From: Micromonospora sp. NBC_00389
GTDB taxonomy: Bacteria; Actinomycetota; Actinomycetes; Mycobacteriales; Micromonosporaceae
Assembly: GCF_036059255.1 (NCBI RefSeq)
Contig: NZ_CP107947.1
Location: 6,262,001-6,326,000 of the forward strand
DNA: 64,000 nucleotides
Reading direction: 5' to 3'
Below, piece after piece: positions 27,372 through 36,877 of this stretch. How positions within the stretch are numbered: the first letter of the stretch is position 1; each line of letters starts with the position of its first letter. Below the pieces are notes generated by a model that saw only the letters and a program-made list of their open reading frames with translations, did not search any database and was not told the origin of the DNA. Both the position numbers and the translations under genes were made by a program.

Positions 27372-28223
27372 TCAGCGTAGCCGTCGGGCGGTGAACCGGG
27401 CTGGCGGCTCGGCGATCGCGTCCTGGGCCGCGATCAGCTGGATCTCCCGGGTGCCCGCCGCGAGGGTCGCCTCGAGGACGGCGAAGACGGAGGCGATGGT
27501 GCGTTCCAGCGCCGTCGCGGGTGAGCCCGTCGTCCGCAGATGCGCCAGGTACAGCGCTGCGGTGACATCACCCCCGCCGTTCGGGTTGATCGGCAGCAGG
27601 GGCGTGGTCACCGCCCAGGCGCCTTCGTCCGAGACGGCCACCACCTCCAGCGAGCCCACCGGCACGTCGCCGTGGAGCACGCTGGTGACCAGGACGTGCC
27701 GCGGCCCCGTCTCGCGCACCACGTCGACCGCGTCCAACAAGTCGGCCAGCGAGTTCGTCGTACGGCCGGCGAGGAAGTCCAGCTCGAACTGGTTCGGGGT
27801 GATGATGTCGGCGCGCGGGACGACGACGTCCCGCAGGTACTCCGGGATGCCTGCCCGGACGAACATCCCGCGGCCGGCATCGCCCATCACCGGGTCGCAG
27901 CAGTACACCGCGTCCGGGTTGGCCGCTTTGACCTTGTCCACCGCGTCGAGGATCACCGCACCCATCGCCGGGTCACCCTGGTAGCCCGACAGCACCGCGT
28001 CGGCGCTGCCGAGGGCCCCGCGGTCCGCGATGCCGGCAATCACCTCGGCCACGTCGGCCGGTGCCAGCATCGGCCCACGCCATGCGCCGTACCCGGTGTG
28101 GTTGGAGAAGTGGACCGTCAGGACCGGCCAGACCTCGTGGCCGAGCCGCTGAAGGGGGAACACGGCCGCCGAATTGCCGACGTAGCCGTAGGCGACCGAC
28201 GACTGGATGGACAGGATCTTCAC
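27372..28223 (-). CDS. pdxY: pyridoxal kinase
   Basis: Phosphorylates pyridoxal to pyridoxal 5'-phosphate (vitamin B6 salvage). This ribokinase-fold enzyme has 283 aa. Characteristic segments are ILSIQSSVAYGYVGNSAA, TVHFSNHTGYGAWRG, VYCCDPVMGD, ADIITPNQFELDFL and the catalytic-loop equivalent INPNGGGDVTAALYLA. The start is GTG 28223; CATGAT lies 6 nt upstream and may serve as the -10 of a leaderless transcript, independent of the ABC operon that ends 108 bp upstream. Confidence 0.94.
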   Translation of the reverse strand: MKILSIQSSVAYGYVGNSAAVFPLQRLGHEVWPVLTVHFSNHTGYGAWRGPMLAPADVAEVIAGIADRGALGSADAVLSGYQGDPAMGAVILDAVDKVKAANPDAVYCCDPVMGDAGRGMFVRAGIPEYLRDVVVPRADIITPNQFELDFLAGRTTNSLADLLDAVDVVRETGPRHVLVTSVLHGDVPVGSLEVVAVSDEGAWAVTTPLLPINPNGGGDVTAALYLAHLRTTGSPATALERTIASVFAVLEATLAAGTREIQLIAAQDAIAEPPARFTARRLR

Positions 28224-28331
28224 CGGCTCATCATGGCGGTTCCCGCTGATGCCGCACGTCCGGCCCGCCGTTTCTGTCGGGTGACCCACTCCGGTCCGTG
28301 TGCCCGGGCCGGGACAGCTCGGCGAATCGAG

Positions 28332-30182
28332 TCAGACGAGCGGGCCGGACGAGGACGGCACCGCGAGATCGGGCGTGCTCCAGGAACGCCACAGCCGGCT
28401 GTACCCTCCCCCGGCCTCCAGCAACTGGTCGTGCGTGCCCTGCTCGGCGACGCGCCCGTGCTCCAGGACAACGACGCGGTCCGCGGTGGCCGCCTGGCTG
28501 AGGCGGTGGGCGACGATCAGCGTGGTACGGCCCTCGGTGGCCGCCGCTGCCGCACGGTCGAGGTCCCGCGCGCCCGCGCTGCCGGCCTCCGCGGTGGCCT
28601 CGTCGAGGATCGCGACGAAGGGGTCGGCGAGGACGAGGCGAGCGAGGGCGAGCTGCTGGGCCTGGGCGGCGGTGAGGTGCCGCCCGCCCTCCCCCACGCT
28701 GGTGGCGAGGCCGTCCGGCAGGGTACGCAGCCAGGCGGTGGCGCCGACGAGGTCGAGGGCGGCGGTCATCTCGGCGTCGGTGGCGTCCGGGTCGGCGAGG
28801 CGCAGGTCATCTCGGAGCGGCCCGGCGAAGACGTGCACCTCCTGGCTGATCAGGGCGATCTCCCGACGAACGCGATGCTCGCCCAGGTGCGCCAGCGGTA
28901 CGCCCCGCAGGCACACCGACCCGTCGGCGGGCGCGATGATTCCGGCGGTGATGCTGGCGAGCGTGCTCTTGCCCGCTCCGCTCGCTCCGACGAGAGCGAC
29001 ACGTTCCCCGGGCGCGAGACGCAGGGCGATGTCCTGCAACACGACGGGTCCGTCGTCGTAGCAGTGCCGCGCGATGACCACCTCCAGCGCCGCAGGCTCA
29101 GGCTCCCCCGTCCCCGCCGTCGCGGACGGTCCTGGGCGAGCGGGCACGGAGCCCTCGGGGGAGGCGGAGTCGGGCAGTGACGTGACGCCGACGAGCCGGG
29201 CGAGGCTTGCCCCGGCCTGCAGCACCGAATCGGACTCGAGCAGCAGCAGGCCGATCGGGTTGAACAGACGGTGGAAGTAGAGCGCGGCAGTGGTGGCCGC
29301 TCCCACGGTGGACAGGTCGTCGCGAACCAGCAGGAAGCCGGCGAGCAGCACGGCGGCGAGCCCCACGAACTCCGACCGGTTGATCCGCAGCCCGAATCGC
29401 GTGTGCAGGCCAAAGATCTCCAGCGACAGGTCGCGGGCAGTGGCAGAGCGATCGGCGATGCGAGCGACGTGGGCGTCTTCCATCCGGTACGCGCGCACGG
29501 TCGCCGCGCCGCGAAGTGCCCCGGCCATCGCCTGTGCTCGCTCGCCGGTCGCCACTCGCTCGCGGGCGTAGTACGGAACCGACCGCTTCAGGTACCAGCG
29601 CAGCGCCAACGCGTACGCCGGGGCTGCGGCCAGCCCGGCGAGGCCGAGCCGCCAGTCGAGGACGAAGAGCCCTGCCGCGGTCAGCACGATGGACAGGAGC
29701 GCGCCGAGAAAGGCAGGGCCGCTGGTGGCGATCACATTCGTCACCACGGCCACGTCGTCGCCGGCGCGTGCTATCAGGTCCCCGGTCCCGGCACGCTCCA
29801 GCGTGGCGGATGGTAGGTGCAGGGCGCGGTCGAGGACCCGCTCCCGCAGCCGCGCGAGCACGGTCTCGCCGAGGCGAGCGGCGACCGCGGCCCCGGCCGC
29901 GGTGAGCAGGCCGGCGAGCACCGCGGCGCCCGCGATCACACCGGCCCAGGCCACGATCCGTGCCGTGTCGGACCCGGCCATGACGTCGTCGACGAGCCGG
30001 CCGAGCACCCAGGGGGCGACGAGCCCGGTCGCGGCCGCGGCGACCAGCAGCGTCACGGCGACGGCGCTGAGCCCGGGCAGCCGGGCGAACTCGGCGCGGA
30101 GGGCGGCCCAGGTCTGCCGGGCGGTGGCCGTCGGCAGCAGTTGCCGGGATTCGGCACCAATCATGGTCGGCTCATCGGTCAC
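28332..30182 (-). CDS. ABC exporter half-transporter, intact Walker motifs
   Basis: A 616-aa fused membrane-ATPase subunit. Six membrane segments occupy the first ~320 residues. In the ATPase, Walker A GASGAGKSTLAS and Walker B FVAILDEATAEAG are normal, as is the H-loop IVAHRLS. The signature has decayed to LTAAQAQQLALAR instead of LSGGQ. Its partner (next gene) has the opposite defects, so the two form an asymmetric heterodimer with one working ATP site. GTG start, 4-bp overlap with the partner. Last gene of the siderophore transport operon. Confidence 0.92.
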   Translation of the reverse strand: MTDEPTMIGAESRQLLPTATARQTWAALRAEFARLPGLSAVAVTLLVAAAATGLVAPWVLGRLVDDVMAGSDTARIVAWAGVIAGAAVLAGLLTAAGAAVAARLGETVLARLRERVLDRALHLPSATLERAGTGDLIARAGDDVAVVTNVIATSGPAFLGALLSIVLTAAGLFVLDWRLGLAGLAAAPAYALALRWYLKRSVPYYARERVATGERAQAMAGALRGAATVRAYRMEDAHVARIADRSATARDLSLEIFGLHTRFGLRINRSEFVGLAAVLLAGFLLVRDDLSTVGAATTAALYFHRLFNPIGLLLLESDSVLQAGASLARLVGVTSLPDSASPEGSVPARPGPSATAGTGEPEPAALEVVIARHCYDDGPVVLQDIALRLAPGERVALVGASGAGKSTLASITAGIIAPADGSVCLRGVPLAHLGEHRVRREIALISQEVHVFAGPLRDDLRLADPDATDAEMTAALDLVGATAWLRTLPDGLATSVGEGGRHLTAAQAQQLALARLVLADPFVAILDEATAEAGSAGARDLDRAAAAATEGRTTLIVAHRLSQAATADRVVVLEHGRVAEQGTHDQLLEAGGGYSRLWRSWSTPDLAVPSSSGPLV

Positions 30183-31885
30183 CGCAGGACCTCCTCCCGG
30201 TAGCGGGCGTCGCTGGCGAGCAGCTGGTCGTGCGAGCCCTCGGCGATGACCCGCCCACGGTCGATCACGGCCACCCGGTGCGTGATCCGCAGCAGGGCTG
30301 GACTGTTGGTGATGAGCACGGTGCCCCGGGCCGCCGCTCCGCGAGCGGAGGCCAATCCCTCGGCGAGCAGCACCTCGGTCACGGCGTCGACCGCCGTGGT
30401 GGGGTTGTGCAGCACCAGCACCGGCGGGTCGGCGACGAGTGCCCTGGCGAGCCCGATCCGCTGTCGCTGCCCGCCGGACAGGTTCGCCCCTCGCTCGGTG
30501 AGCACGCGGTCGATGCCGTGCGGGTGCGCCGCCAGCACGTCCTCGGCCGCCGCGGCCCGCACCGCGGCGTGCAGGACGGTCTCGTCGATGCTGGCACCGG
30601 CGGCGAGATTGGCGCGCAGCGTCCCTTCGAACAACGCTACGTCATGCTGCTCGACCAGGACTGTGCTGCGCAGGGCGTCGATGTGCAGCTCCTCGGCGGG
30701 CACGCCGTCGACGTACAGCGTTCCCTGGTAGTCCTCCCGGGGCACCCGGCCGGACAGCAGCGCGACCAGCGCCTCGGCCTCGCTCGGGTCGTAGGCGAGC
30801 ACGCCCAGGACCTCACCGGCGTTGACCTGTACGCAGACTCCGTCGAGCCCGGCGTACCCGACCTTGTCGAGGGCGAGCCGCGACGGGCTCGGAGCAGGCG
30901 TCCCGGCGGTACCCGGCCGGATGAGCGGCGCGGCACCGAGTATCCGGGCGACCCGGCCCGCCGACGCGCGCGCCATGGCGAACACCTGCACGCAGTACCC
31001 GAGCGTCTGCACGGGCTCGGCGATGAACTGGGCCAGCCCGACGACGGCGACGAGCTCGCCAATGGTGAGCCGGCCCTGCAGCGCGAGCCAGCCGGCGACG
31101 CCGGCGACCGTCGCGAGGAAGAGTCCGTTGACCGTGGTGGTGAGCCCGAGGTGCAGGCCCTTCGTGGTGGCGGCACGCAAGGTGACGTCGAGGGCGTGAC
31201 GGCTGGCGGCCGCGTACTGACGTGCGGCGTGGTGTTGTGCGCCGATGCCGCGCAGCACGCGTAGACCGGTGACGAGGTCGACGGCGAGCGACGTCGTGGC
31301 AGCGAGAGCCTCCTGCTGCGATGCGCTGCGCCGGGTGAGCAACGGCGCCATCCGCTGCAGGGCGAAGACCACCAGAGGTACGCCGATGAGCACCCCGAGC
31401 CCGAGCGGAACGTCGACGATGAGCAGCGCGACGGCCGCGACCACGAGGGCGGTGATCGCCGCGGCGGAGAGCCCCGCGACCCGCACCACGAGCGCGGACA
31501 ACTCGGCGTCGGAGGCGGTGACCGCCAGCAGATCCCCGTCCCGCATGCCGGAGCGGTGTCCGCGCGGGTCCAGGGCACTCCTGGCGATCTCGACCCGTAC
31601 GGCGTGTGCCTCCTTCTCCAGGGCAGCGTATGACAGGCGGGCGCCGGATCGGTAGGCGAAGGCGAGAACGGTGAAGAGGACGGCAAGACCGGCAAGCGAG
31701 AGCACCAGCGCGCGCACATCCCCGGTGGCGACCGCGCGGTCGATGATCACGCCGATGGCGACCGGGACGAGTGCCTCGGTGGCCTGGTGGGTGCAGAGCA
31801 GCGCGGTGCCCGCCACCACCCGGCCGCGCTGGCGGCGCAGGACGCGGCGCAGCAGCACGCCACTGCTGATGTCGTCGCCTGCCAT
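30179..31885 (-). CDS. ABC exporter half-transporter, degenerate Walker A/B
   Basis: Partner subunit, 568 aa. The six-helix exporter domain includes RDGDLLAVTASDAELSALV. The ATPase keeps a perfect signature LSGGQRQRIGLARALV, but Walker A is replaced by LAYDPSEAEALVALL (no GKS/T) and Walker B ends LVLHNPTTAVD (His-Asn for Asp-Glu). It begins 5 bp after the siderophore ATPase gene, so it is in the same operon. Exporter-fold heterodimers next to siderophore genes either export siderophores or import them (IrtAB type). The direction cannot be read from sequence. Confidence 0.92.
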   Translation of the reverse strand: MAGDDISSGVLLRRVLRRQRGRVVAGTALLCTHQATEALVPVAIGVIIDRAVATGDVRALVLSLAGLAVLFTVLAFAYRSGARLSYAALEKEAHAVRVEIARSALDPRGHRSGMRDGDLLAVTASDAELSALVVRVAGLSAAAITALVVAAVALLIVDVPLGLGVLIGVPLVVFALQRMAPLLTRRSASQQEALAATTSLAVDLVTGLRVLRGIGAQHHAARQYAAASRHALDVTLRAATTKGLHLGLTTTVNGLFLATVAGVAGWLALQGRLTIGELVAVVGLAQFIAEPVQTLGYCVQVFAMARASAGRVARILGAAPLIRPGTAGTPAPSPSRLALDKVGYAGLDGVCVQVNAGEVLGVLAYDPSEAEALVALLSGRVPREDYQGTLYVDGVPAEELHIDALRSTVLVEQHDVALFEGTLRANLAAGASIDETVLHAAVRAAAAEDVLAAHPHGIDRVLTERGANLSGGQRQRIGLARALVADPPVLVLHNPTTAVDAVTEVLLAEGLASARGAAARGTVLITNSPALLRITHRVAVIDRGRVIAEGSHDQLLASDARYREEVLR

Positions 31886-31890
31886 GAGGG

Positions 31891-32739
31891 TCAGGACCCG
31901 GCGAGCGGGGCGAGGGCGTCAGCCGGCCGGCCGGCTGACGGGATGACGTGATGGCGGCCGATCGGCAGCATCAGCGGCTTCTCCGACGTCGGATCGATGA
32001 TGACCTGGCTTTCGAGGCCGAACACGGCGCGGACGCACTCCTGCGTCAGGACCTGCGCCGGCTCTCCCGCGGCGTGCAGCTTACTGGCGGCCAGCGCGAT
32101 GAGGTGGTCCGCGTACCGGGCGGCCAGGTTGAGGTCGTGCAGCACCATGACGATCGTCGTTCCGCGCGTCAGGTTGAGGTCGGTGAGCAGGTCGAGGACT
32201 TCAACCTGATGGCTGACGTCGAGGAATGTCGTCGGCTCGTCGAGCAGCAACAGGTCCGTCTGCTGGGCCAGGGCCATGGCGATCCAGACCCGCTGCCGCT
32301 GGCCGCCGGAGAGCTCGTCGACCGCGCGGTCCGCGAGGTCAGCCGTCTGTGTCGCGTCCAGGGCCGCCGCCACGGCGGCGTCGTCCTCCCTGCTCCAGCG
32401 CGAGAGTACGCGCTGATGCGGATTGCGCCCGCGCCCGACGAGGTCGGCCACGGTGATCCCTTCCGGCGCCGTCGGTGACTGGGGAAGCAGGCCGAGGGTA
32501 CGGGCCAGTTGCTTGGCCGGCAGCCGGTGCACCTGCTTGCCGTCGAGCAGGACGTGGCCGGCGCGGGGCGCGAGGAGGCGTGACATCGATCGCAGCAGGG
32601 TCGACTTGCCGCACGCGTTGGCGCCGACGATCGCCGTGATCTTTCCGGGCGGCACGACGAGGTCGAGCGACTCGATGACGACGCGGTCCTTGTAGCCGAG
32701 CATCAGACTCTCGACCGCGAGCGTATGAGTGGTGGTCAC
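31891..32739 (-). CDS. ferric-siderophore ABC transporter ATP-binding protein (FepC-like)
   Basis: ATPase of the iron-siderophore importer, 282 aa. Walker A is GANACGKSTLLRSMSRLL (Ala-Cys form usual for FepC/FecE), Q-loop LLPQSPTAPEGITV, signature LSGGQRQRVWIAMALAQ, Walker B LLLLDEPTTFLD and H-loop VLHDLNLAARYAD. The start is GTG 32739, overlapping the permease stop by 4 bp (GTGA). Confidence 0.94.
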   Translation of the reverse strand: MTTTHTLAVESLMLGYKDRVVIESLDLVVPPGKITAIVGANACGKSTLLRSMSRLLAPRAGHVLLDGKQVHRLPAKQLARTLGLLPQSPTAPEGITVADLVGRGRNPHQRVLSRWSREDDAAVAAALDATQTADLADRAVDELSGGQRQRVWIAMALAQQTDLLLLDEPTTFLDVSHQVEVLDLLTDLNLTRGTTIVMVLHDLNLAARYADHLIALAASKLHAAGEPAQVLTQECVRAVFGLESQVIIDPTSEKPLMLPIGRHHVIPSAGRPADALAPLAGS

Positions 32740-33770
32740 AGCGAGCCTCCCGCGCGGTTCGTACGGATGAGCAGGTAGATGAGGTAGGGCGCGCCGAGCA
32801 CGCCGGTGACGACACCCACGGGGTAGCGCGTGTCGAAGGCGAACTGGCCGACGAAGTCCGCTACCAGCACCAGGAGGGCGCCGACCAGGGCGGACGGCAG
32901 CAGCAGCGACCCGGCCGGTCCGATGATCCGGGCGGCGATTGGCCCGGAGAGGAATGCCACGAAGGCGATCGGCCCGGTCGCCGCGGTGGCGAAGGCGATC
33001 AGACCGACGGCCGCGATGATGACCAGGATCCGGGTGCGTTCGAGGCGGACCCCGAGCGCCGCCGCGGTGTCGTCGCCCAGCTGCATCATGGCGAGGTTGC
33101 GGGCCTGGCTCAGCAGTACCGGTACCAGGGCGGCCACGGCGATGGCCACCGGAACGGCCTCCTCCCAGGTGGCGCCGTTGAGGCTGCCGGTCAGCCAGCG
33201 CAGGGCCTCCTGCAGGTCCCATTCGGCGGCCTGGGTCAGGACGTACGCAGTCAGGCTGTCGAGCATGGCGGCCATGCCGATGCCGATCAGGACGAGGCGG
33301 GTGCCGGCGACGCCGTCCTTGAACGACAGGAGGTAGATGACCAGCGCCACGGCCAGCCCGGCGACGATCGCGAAGGCGGACACGCCGGCCTCACCGAGGT
33401 GCAGCGTCACGATCGCGAAGGCGGCTGCAGCGCTCGCGCCGGAGCTGATGCCGATGAGGTCGGGGCTGGCGAGCGGGTTGCGCAGCATCGTCTGGAAGGT
33501 GACACCGCCGATCCCGAAACAGGCCCCTGCCAGGATCGCGAGGACCGCCCGCGGCAGGCGGAGCGTGCCCACCGTGAAGGAGGCCCCGGGGACGTCCTCG
33601 CCGGCAATCACCGCCAGGACGTCGGCTGGCGGATAGAAGGTGCGTCCCGCCATCAACGAGACGGCGAACGCCGCGACGACGAGGACGGCCAGCACGATGA
33701 GCACGCCGCGCCGTCGACGCGTACGGCGGACCCGGCCGTGGGTGACGGCCTCGAGAGTCGCAGTGCTCAC
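32736..33770 (-). CDS. FecCD-family siderophore permease (FepG-like)
   Basis: Inner-membrane permease subunit of 344 aa with about ten hydrophobic segments. Family motifs are LRLPRAVLAILAGACFGIGG, FQTMLRNPLASPDLIGISSGA, ATGPIAFVAFLSGPIAARI and VVTGVLGAPYLIYLL. The start is GTG 33770 with a GTGA overlap to the upstream permease. It forms a heterodimer with that paralogue. Confidence 0.94.
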   Translation of the reverse strand: MSTATLEAVTHGRVRRTRRRRGVLIVLAVLVVAAFAVSLMAGRTFYPPADVLAVIAGEDVPGASFTVGTLRLPRAVLAILAGACFGIGGVTFQTMLRNPLASPDLIGISSGASAAAAFAIVTLHLGEAGVSAFAIVAGLAVALVIYLLSFKDGVAGTRLVLIGIGMAAMLDSLTAYVLTQAAEWDLQEALRWLTGSLNGATWEEAVPVAIAVAALVPVLLSQARNLAMMQLGDDTAAALGVRLERTRILVIIAAVGLIAFATAATGPIAFVAFLSGPIAARIIGPAGSLLLPSALVGALLVLVADFVGQFAFDTRYPVGVVTGVLGAPYLIYLLIRTNRAGGSL

Positions 33771-34810
33771 AGCTCGCGCACCTTCTGCCGACGGACGATG
33801 TAGATGAAGAACGGGGCGCCGATCAGCGCCGTCACGATGCCCACATCGATCTCCGCTGGGCGTGCCACCACCCGTCCGACGACGTCGGCTGCGGTCAGCA
33901 ACGACGCGCCGAGGAGCGCGGAGAACGGCAGCAGCCACCGGTGGTCGAGCCCGATGAGGAGGCGGCACACGTGCGGGACGACCAGGCCGACGAACCCGAT
34001 GGGGCCGGCGACCGCCGTGGCGGCGCCGCACAGCAGCACGGAACCGGCACCCGCGACGCCCCACACCACGGCGACCCGCTCGCCGAGCCCCGCCGCGAGG
34101 TCGTCACCGAGCGCGAGCGAGTTCAGGGCCCGGCCCGACAGGAGGCAGATCACCAGACCCACGGCGAGGAACGGCAGGGCCTGCCGGATGCTGTCGTAGG
34201 TGGCACCGCCGACCCCGCCGATCTGCCAGGAACGGAAGTTGCCGGCGACGTCGTTGCGGGGCAGCACGAAGGCGCTGATCAGCGACGCGAGCGCGGCGGA
34301 CGTGGCAGCGCCCGCGAGCGCGAGCTTGAGCGGCGTCGCGCCACCGCGTCCCAGGGAGCCGACGGCGTACACGAAGACAGCCGCGAGGCCGGCGCCGAGG
34401 ATCGCCACCCAGAGGTAGCTGGTCGGCGAGGAGAGGCCGAACATGACCATTCCGGTGACGACGGCGAGCGACGCCCCCATGTTCACGCCCAGGATTCCGG
34501 GGTCGGCCAGCGGGTTGCGGGTCACGCCCTGCATCACCGCCCCGGCCAGGCCGAGCGCCGCGCCGACGATCACGGCGAGCAGGGTCCGCGGGATCCGTTT
34601 GGTGACGGCGGCCTGTTCCATGGTCTCGTCCACGCCCTGGAACGCGGCGAGGATGTCGGACCAGCCGACGTTGCGGGAACCCAGCGCGACCGATGCCGCC
34701 ATGAGCGCCAGCAGCACCGCGGCCGCGACGAGAAACCACAGCAGGCGTACCCGTGCCGGACGCCGCACCACGGCGACGTCCGGCAGGGCACGCGAGTCGA
34801 GCTGGGTCAT
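33767..34810 (-). CDS. FecCD-family siderophore permease (FepD-like)
   Basis: Second permease subunit, 347 aa, about ten hydrophobic segments. Diagnostic stretches are KRIPRTLLAVIVGAALGLAG, MQGVTRNPLADPGILGVNMG, VAGPIGFVGLVVPHVCRLL and IVTALIGAPFFIYIVRR. The ATGA overlap with the upstream binding-protein gene shows a tight operon. Confidence 0.94.
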   Translation of the reverse strand: MTQLDSRALPDVAVVRRPARVRLLWFLVAAAVLLALMAASVALGSRNVGWSDILAAFQGVDETMEQAAVTKRIPRTLLAVIVGAALGLAGAVMQGVTRNPLADPGILGVNMGASLAVVTGMVMFGLSSPTSYLWVAILGAGLAAVFVYAVGSLGRGGATPLKLALAGAATSAALASLISAFVLPRNDVAGNFRSWQIGGVGGATYDSIRQALPFLAVGLVICLLSGRALNSLALGDDLAAGLGERVAVVWGVAGAGSVLLCGAATAVAGPIGFVGLVVPHVCRLLIGLDHRWLLPFSALLGASLLTAADVVGRVVARPAEIDVGIVTALIGAPFFIYIVRRQKVREL

Positions 34811-35835
34811 GACACCTTGTCGGCAGCCTTGGCGAGCATGGCGACGTAGTCGTTCAGCACGAACGGGATGGCCAGCGGGGTCGGGTTCGCCGCGGTGCCC
34901 AGCGGAGTGGTGCCGGAGAGCATGACCACCGAGCCGCGCTTGATCGCGGGGATCTTCGACAGCAGCGGGTCGGCTTGCGCGGCGGCGAGGAGCTTGTCGT
35001 CACCGTAGGCGACGATGACGTCTACGTCGTTGAAGACCTGGATCTGCTCGGCGCTCTGGTTCAGGCTGAACTTGTCCGTGCCGGCGGAGAGCGTGGCGAT
35101 GCTGCCCGGCACCTTCAGGCCGAGGTCGGCGAAGAACTGGGCCCGGGTGTCGTGCGTCGTGTAGAAGCCGATCTTGCTCAGGTCGGTCGGGTCGACGTGC
35201 GTCATGAACATCGCCGACTTGCCCGCCAGCTGCGGGTACTTCGCGGTGGCGTCGGTCATCTGCTTCTCGAAGTCGGCGATGAGCGCGTCGCCCTCCTTCG
35301 CCAGGCCGAGGGCCTGGCTCTCCAGCTTGATGGTGTCGCGCCACGCCGTGGCCCAGGGCCCCTCGGGGTAGGCGACGACCGGAGCGATCTTGCTCAGGGT
35401 CTCGTACTCCTGCGCCGTCAGGCCCGAGTAGGCGGCAAGGATGACGTCGGGCTGGGTGTCCGCGACCGCCTCGAAGTTGATGCCGTCGTTCTCGTCGAAC
35501 AGCACCGGTGCGGTCCCGCCGAGCGACTTGAGCTTCTCGGCCACCCACGGCAGGATGCCGTCGCCGTCGTCGTCGCCGAAGTTGGCCTTCGCCATTCCCA
35601 CGGGAACGATGCCGAGGGCAAGCGGAACCTCGTGATTCGCCCAGGCCACGGTTGCGACCCGCTTCGGCTTCTCCTTGATGGTCGTCGTGCCGAGCGCGTG
35701 CTTGATCGTGATCGGGAACGCTGCGGTGCTGCTGCCGGCGGCGGCGTCCTCGTCCTTTGATGATCCGCCGCAGGCGGCGAGCGCCAACGTTGCGGCCAGG
35801 GCGACGACCCCGGTGAGGAAGCGGTTTTGGCGCAT
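34807..35835 (-). CDS. ferric-siderophore substrate-binding lipoprotein (FepB/FecB-like)
   Basis: Periplasmic-type binding lipoprotein, 342 aa. The signal peptide ends in lipobox LALAAC, with lipidated Cys 22. The class III binding-protein features TTIKEKPKRVATVAW, QPDVILAAYSGLTAQEYETL and VDVIVAYGDDKLLAA are present. It is the first gene of a six-gene operon (binding protein, two permeases, ATPase, two exporter halves). A 19-bp iron box lies 23 bp before the ATG. Confidence 0.95.
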   Translation of the reverse strand: MRQNRFLTGVVALAATLALAACGGSSKDEDAAAGSSTAAFPITIKHALGTTTIKEKPKRVATVAWANHEVPLALGIVPVGMAKANFGDDDGDGILPWVAEKLKSLGGTAPVLFDENDGINFEAVADTQPDVILAAYSGLTAQEYETLSKIAPVVAYPEGPWATAWRDTIKLESQALGLAKEGDALIADFEKQMTDATAKYPQLAGKSAMFMTHVDPTDLSKIGFYTTHDTRAQFFADLGLKVPGSIATLSAGTDKFSLNQSAEQIQVFNDVDVIVAYGDDKLLAAAQADPLLSKIPAIKRGSVVMLSGTTPLGTAANPTPLAIPFVLNDYVAMLAKAADKVS

Positions 35836-35857
35836 GGTTCTGAACTCCAGCACTAGG

Positions 35858-35876
35858 TAAGGGGAGGCTAAGCTAA
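35858..35876 (-). promoter_or_regulatory. iron box of the siderophore operon
   Basis: On the minus strand TTAGCTTAGCCTCCCCTTA matches 14 of 19 consensus iron-box positions. It lies just upstream of the binding-protein start, where IdeR/DmdR-Fe(II) would block transcription. Confidence 0.7.
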
Positions 35877-35976
35877 CACACCAATATGAGAGCCCTTCGT
35901 GATCAACCCCTGCGACCCAGTCGGCCACAGCGGGAGTGAGCAGACCAGGGCGATGGGGGTTCTCCGAGCGCCGAAG

Positions 35977-35995
35977 CGAGGCTAGGCTAGCCTAA
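35977..35995 (+). promoter_or_regulatory. iron box of the SIP reductase gene
   Basis: The core AGGCTAGGCTAGCCTAA matches 15 of 19 consensus positions, the best of the four sites in this window. It lies 43 bp before the ATG of the siderophore-interacting protein. Confidence 0.8.
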
Positions 35996-36038
35996 CTTCG
36001 GACCAGGGCATGGCTCACGATCCACAAAGGAGCGGCAC

Positions 36039-36833
36039 ATGACCGTCGCCACCATTCCGGTCGAGGCCGGGCTGATCAAACGCCCGATGCTCGCCGAGGT
36101 CGTCGCCAACCGGCCGCTCACACCTCATCTGCGGCGTATCACGCTGACCGGCATGGAGATCGACCGCTTCGGCTACGGCGGACCGGACCAGCTGGCGCGG
36201 ATCTTCCTCGCCGCACCCGGCGCCGAACTGCACCTGCCGGACTCTGAGCAGTGGTGGCCCGCCCTGCAGGCCATGCCGGCCGAGCTGCGGCCGGTGGTTC
36301 GCAACTACACGGTCCGGCGCCTGGACGCCGGACGGCGGGAGCTGGACATCGATTTCGTGCTCCACGGCGACGGCGGACCGGCCTCGGCCTGGGCGCGTAG
36401 AGCCGCACCCGGCGACCCGATCGGCGTGCTCAGTGACGGCTCCGACTACGCCCCGCCCGTGGACACCGAGTGGCAGTTGCTCATCGGCGACGAGACCGCC
36501 ATGCCGGCGATCACCGCGGCTGTCGAGGCGCTGGCGCCAGGGACCCGGGCGATCGCGCTGATCGAGGTGGGTTCCGCGGAACACGAGATCGAGGTACGCA
36601 CGCCCGCCGGTGTCACGCTGACCTGGCTGCACCGCGGCGGCACACCGGCGGGCGGCAGTGATGTGGTGATCCGCACGCTGCGTGAGCTGGCGTTGCCGGC
36701 CGGCACGCCGTACGCCTTCGTGGCGGGTGAGTCCGCAATGGTCACGACCGTCCGCCGGCACCTCTGCGCCGAACGGGGCATGGCCAAGGACCGCGTCTAC
36801 TTCTGCGGCTACTGGAAGGTCGCCGCACACTGA
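36039..36833 (+). CDS. siderophore-interacting protein (ferric-siderophore reductase)
   Basis: FAD-dependent, NAD(P)H-linked reductase of the SIP/ViuB family, 264 aa. It would release iron from the imported siderophore in the cytoplasm. The FAD-binding RPVVRNYTVRRLD motif and the second-domain pieces WQLLIGDETAMPAI, TWLHRGG and AFVAGESAMV are clear. It ends YFCGYWKVAAH, as usual. GGAG precedes the ATG. It is divergent from the transport operon, with its own iron box. In mycobacterial IrtA this domain is fused to an exporter-fold ABC subunit; here both parts occur as separate genes. Confidence 0.94.
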   Translation: MTVATIPVEAGLIKRPMLAEVVANRPLTPHLRRITLTGMEIDRFGYGGPDQLARIFLAAPGAELHLPDSEQWWPALQAMPAELRPVVRNYTVRRLDAGRRELDIDFVLHGDGGPASAWARRAAPGDPIGVLSDGSDYAPPVDTEWQLLIGDETAMPAITAAVEALAPGTRAIALIEVGSAEHEIEVRTPAGVTLTWLHRGGTPAGGSDVVIRTLRELALPAGTPYAFVAGESAMVTTVRRHLCAERGMAKDRVYFCGYWKVAAH

Positions 36834-36877
36834 ACCTTCCGCCTACGGCCGCCGTCGTCCGGCATCCGCACCCGGAG

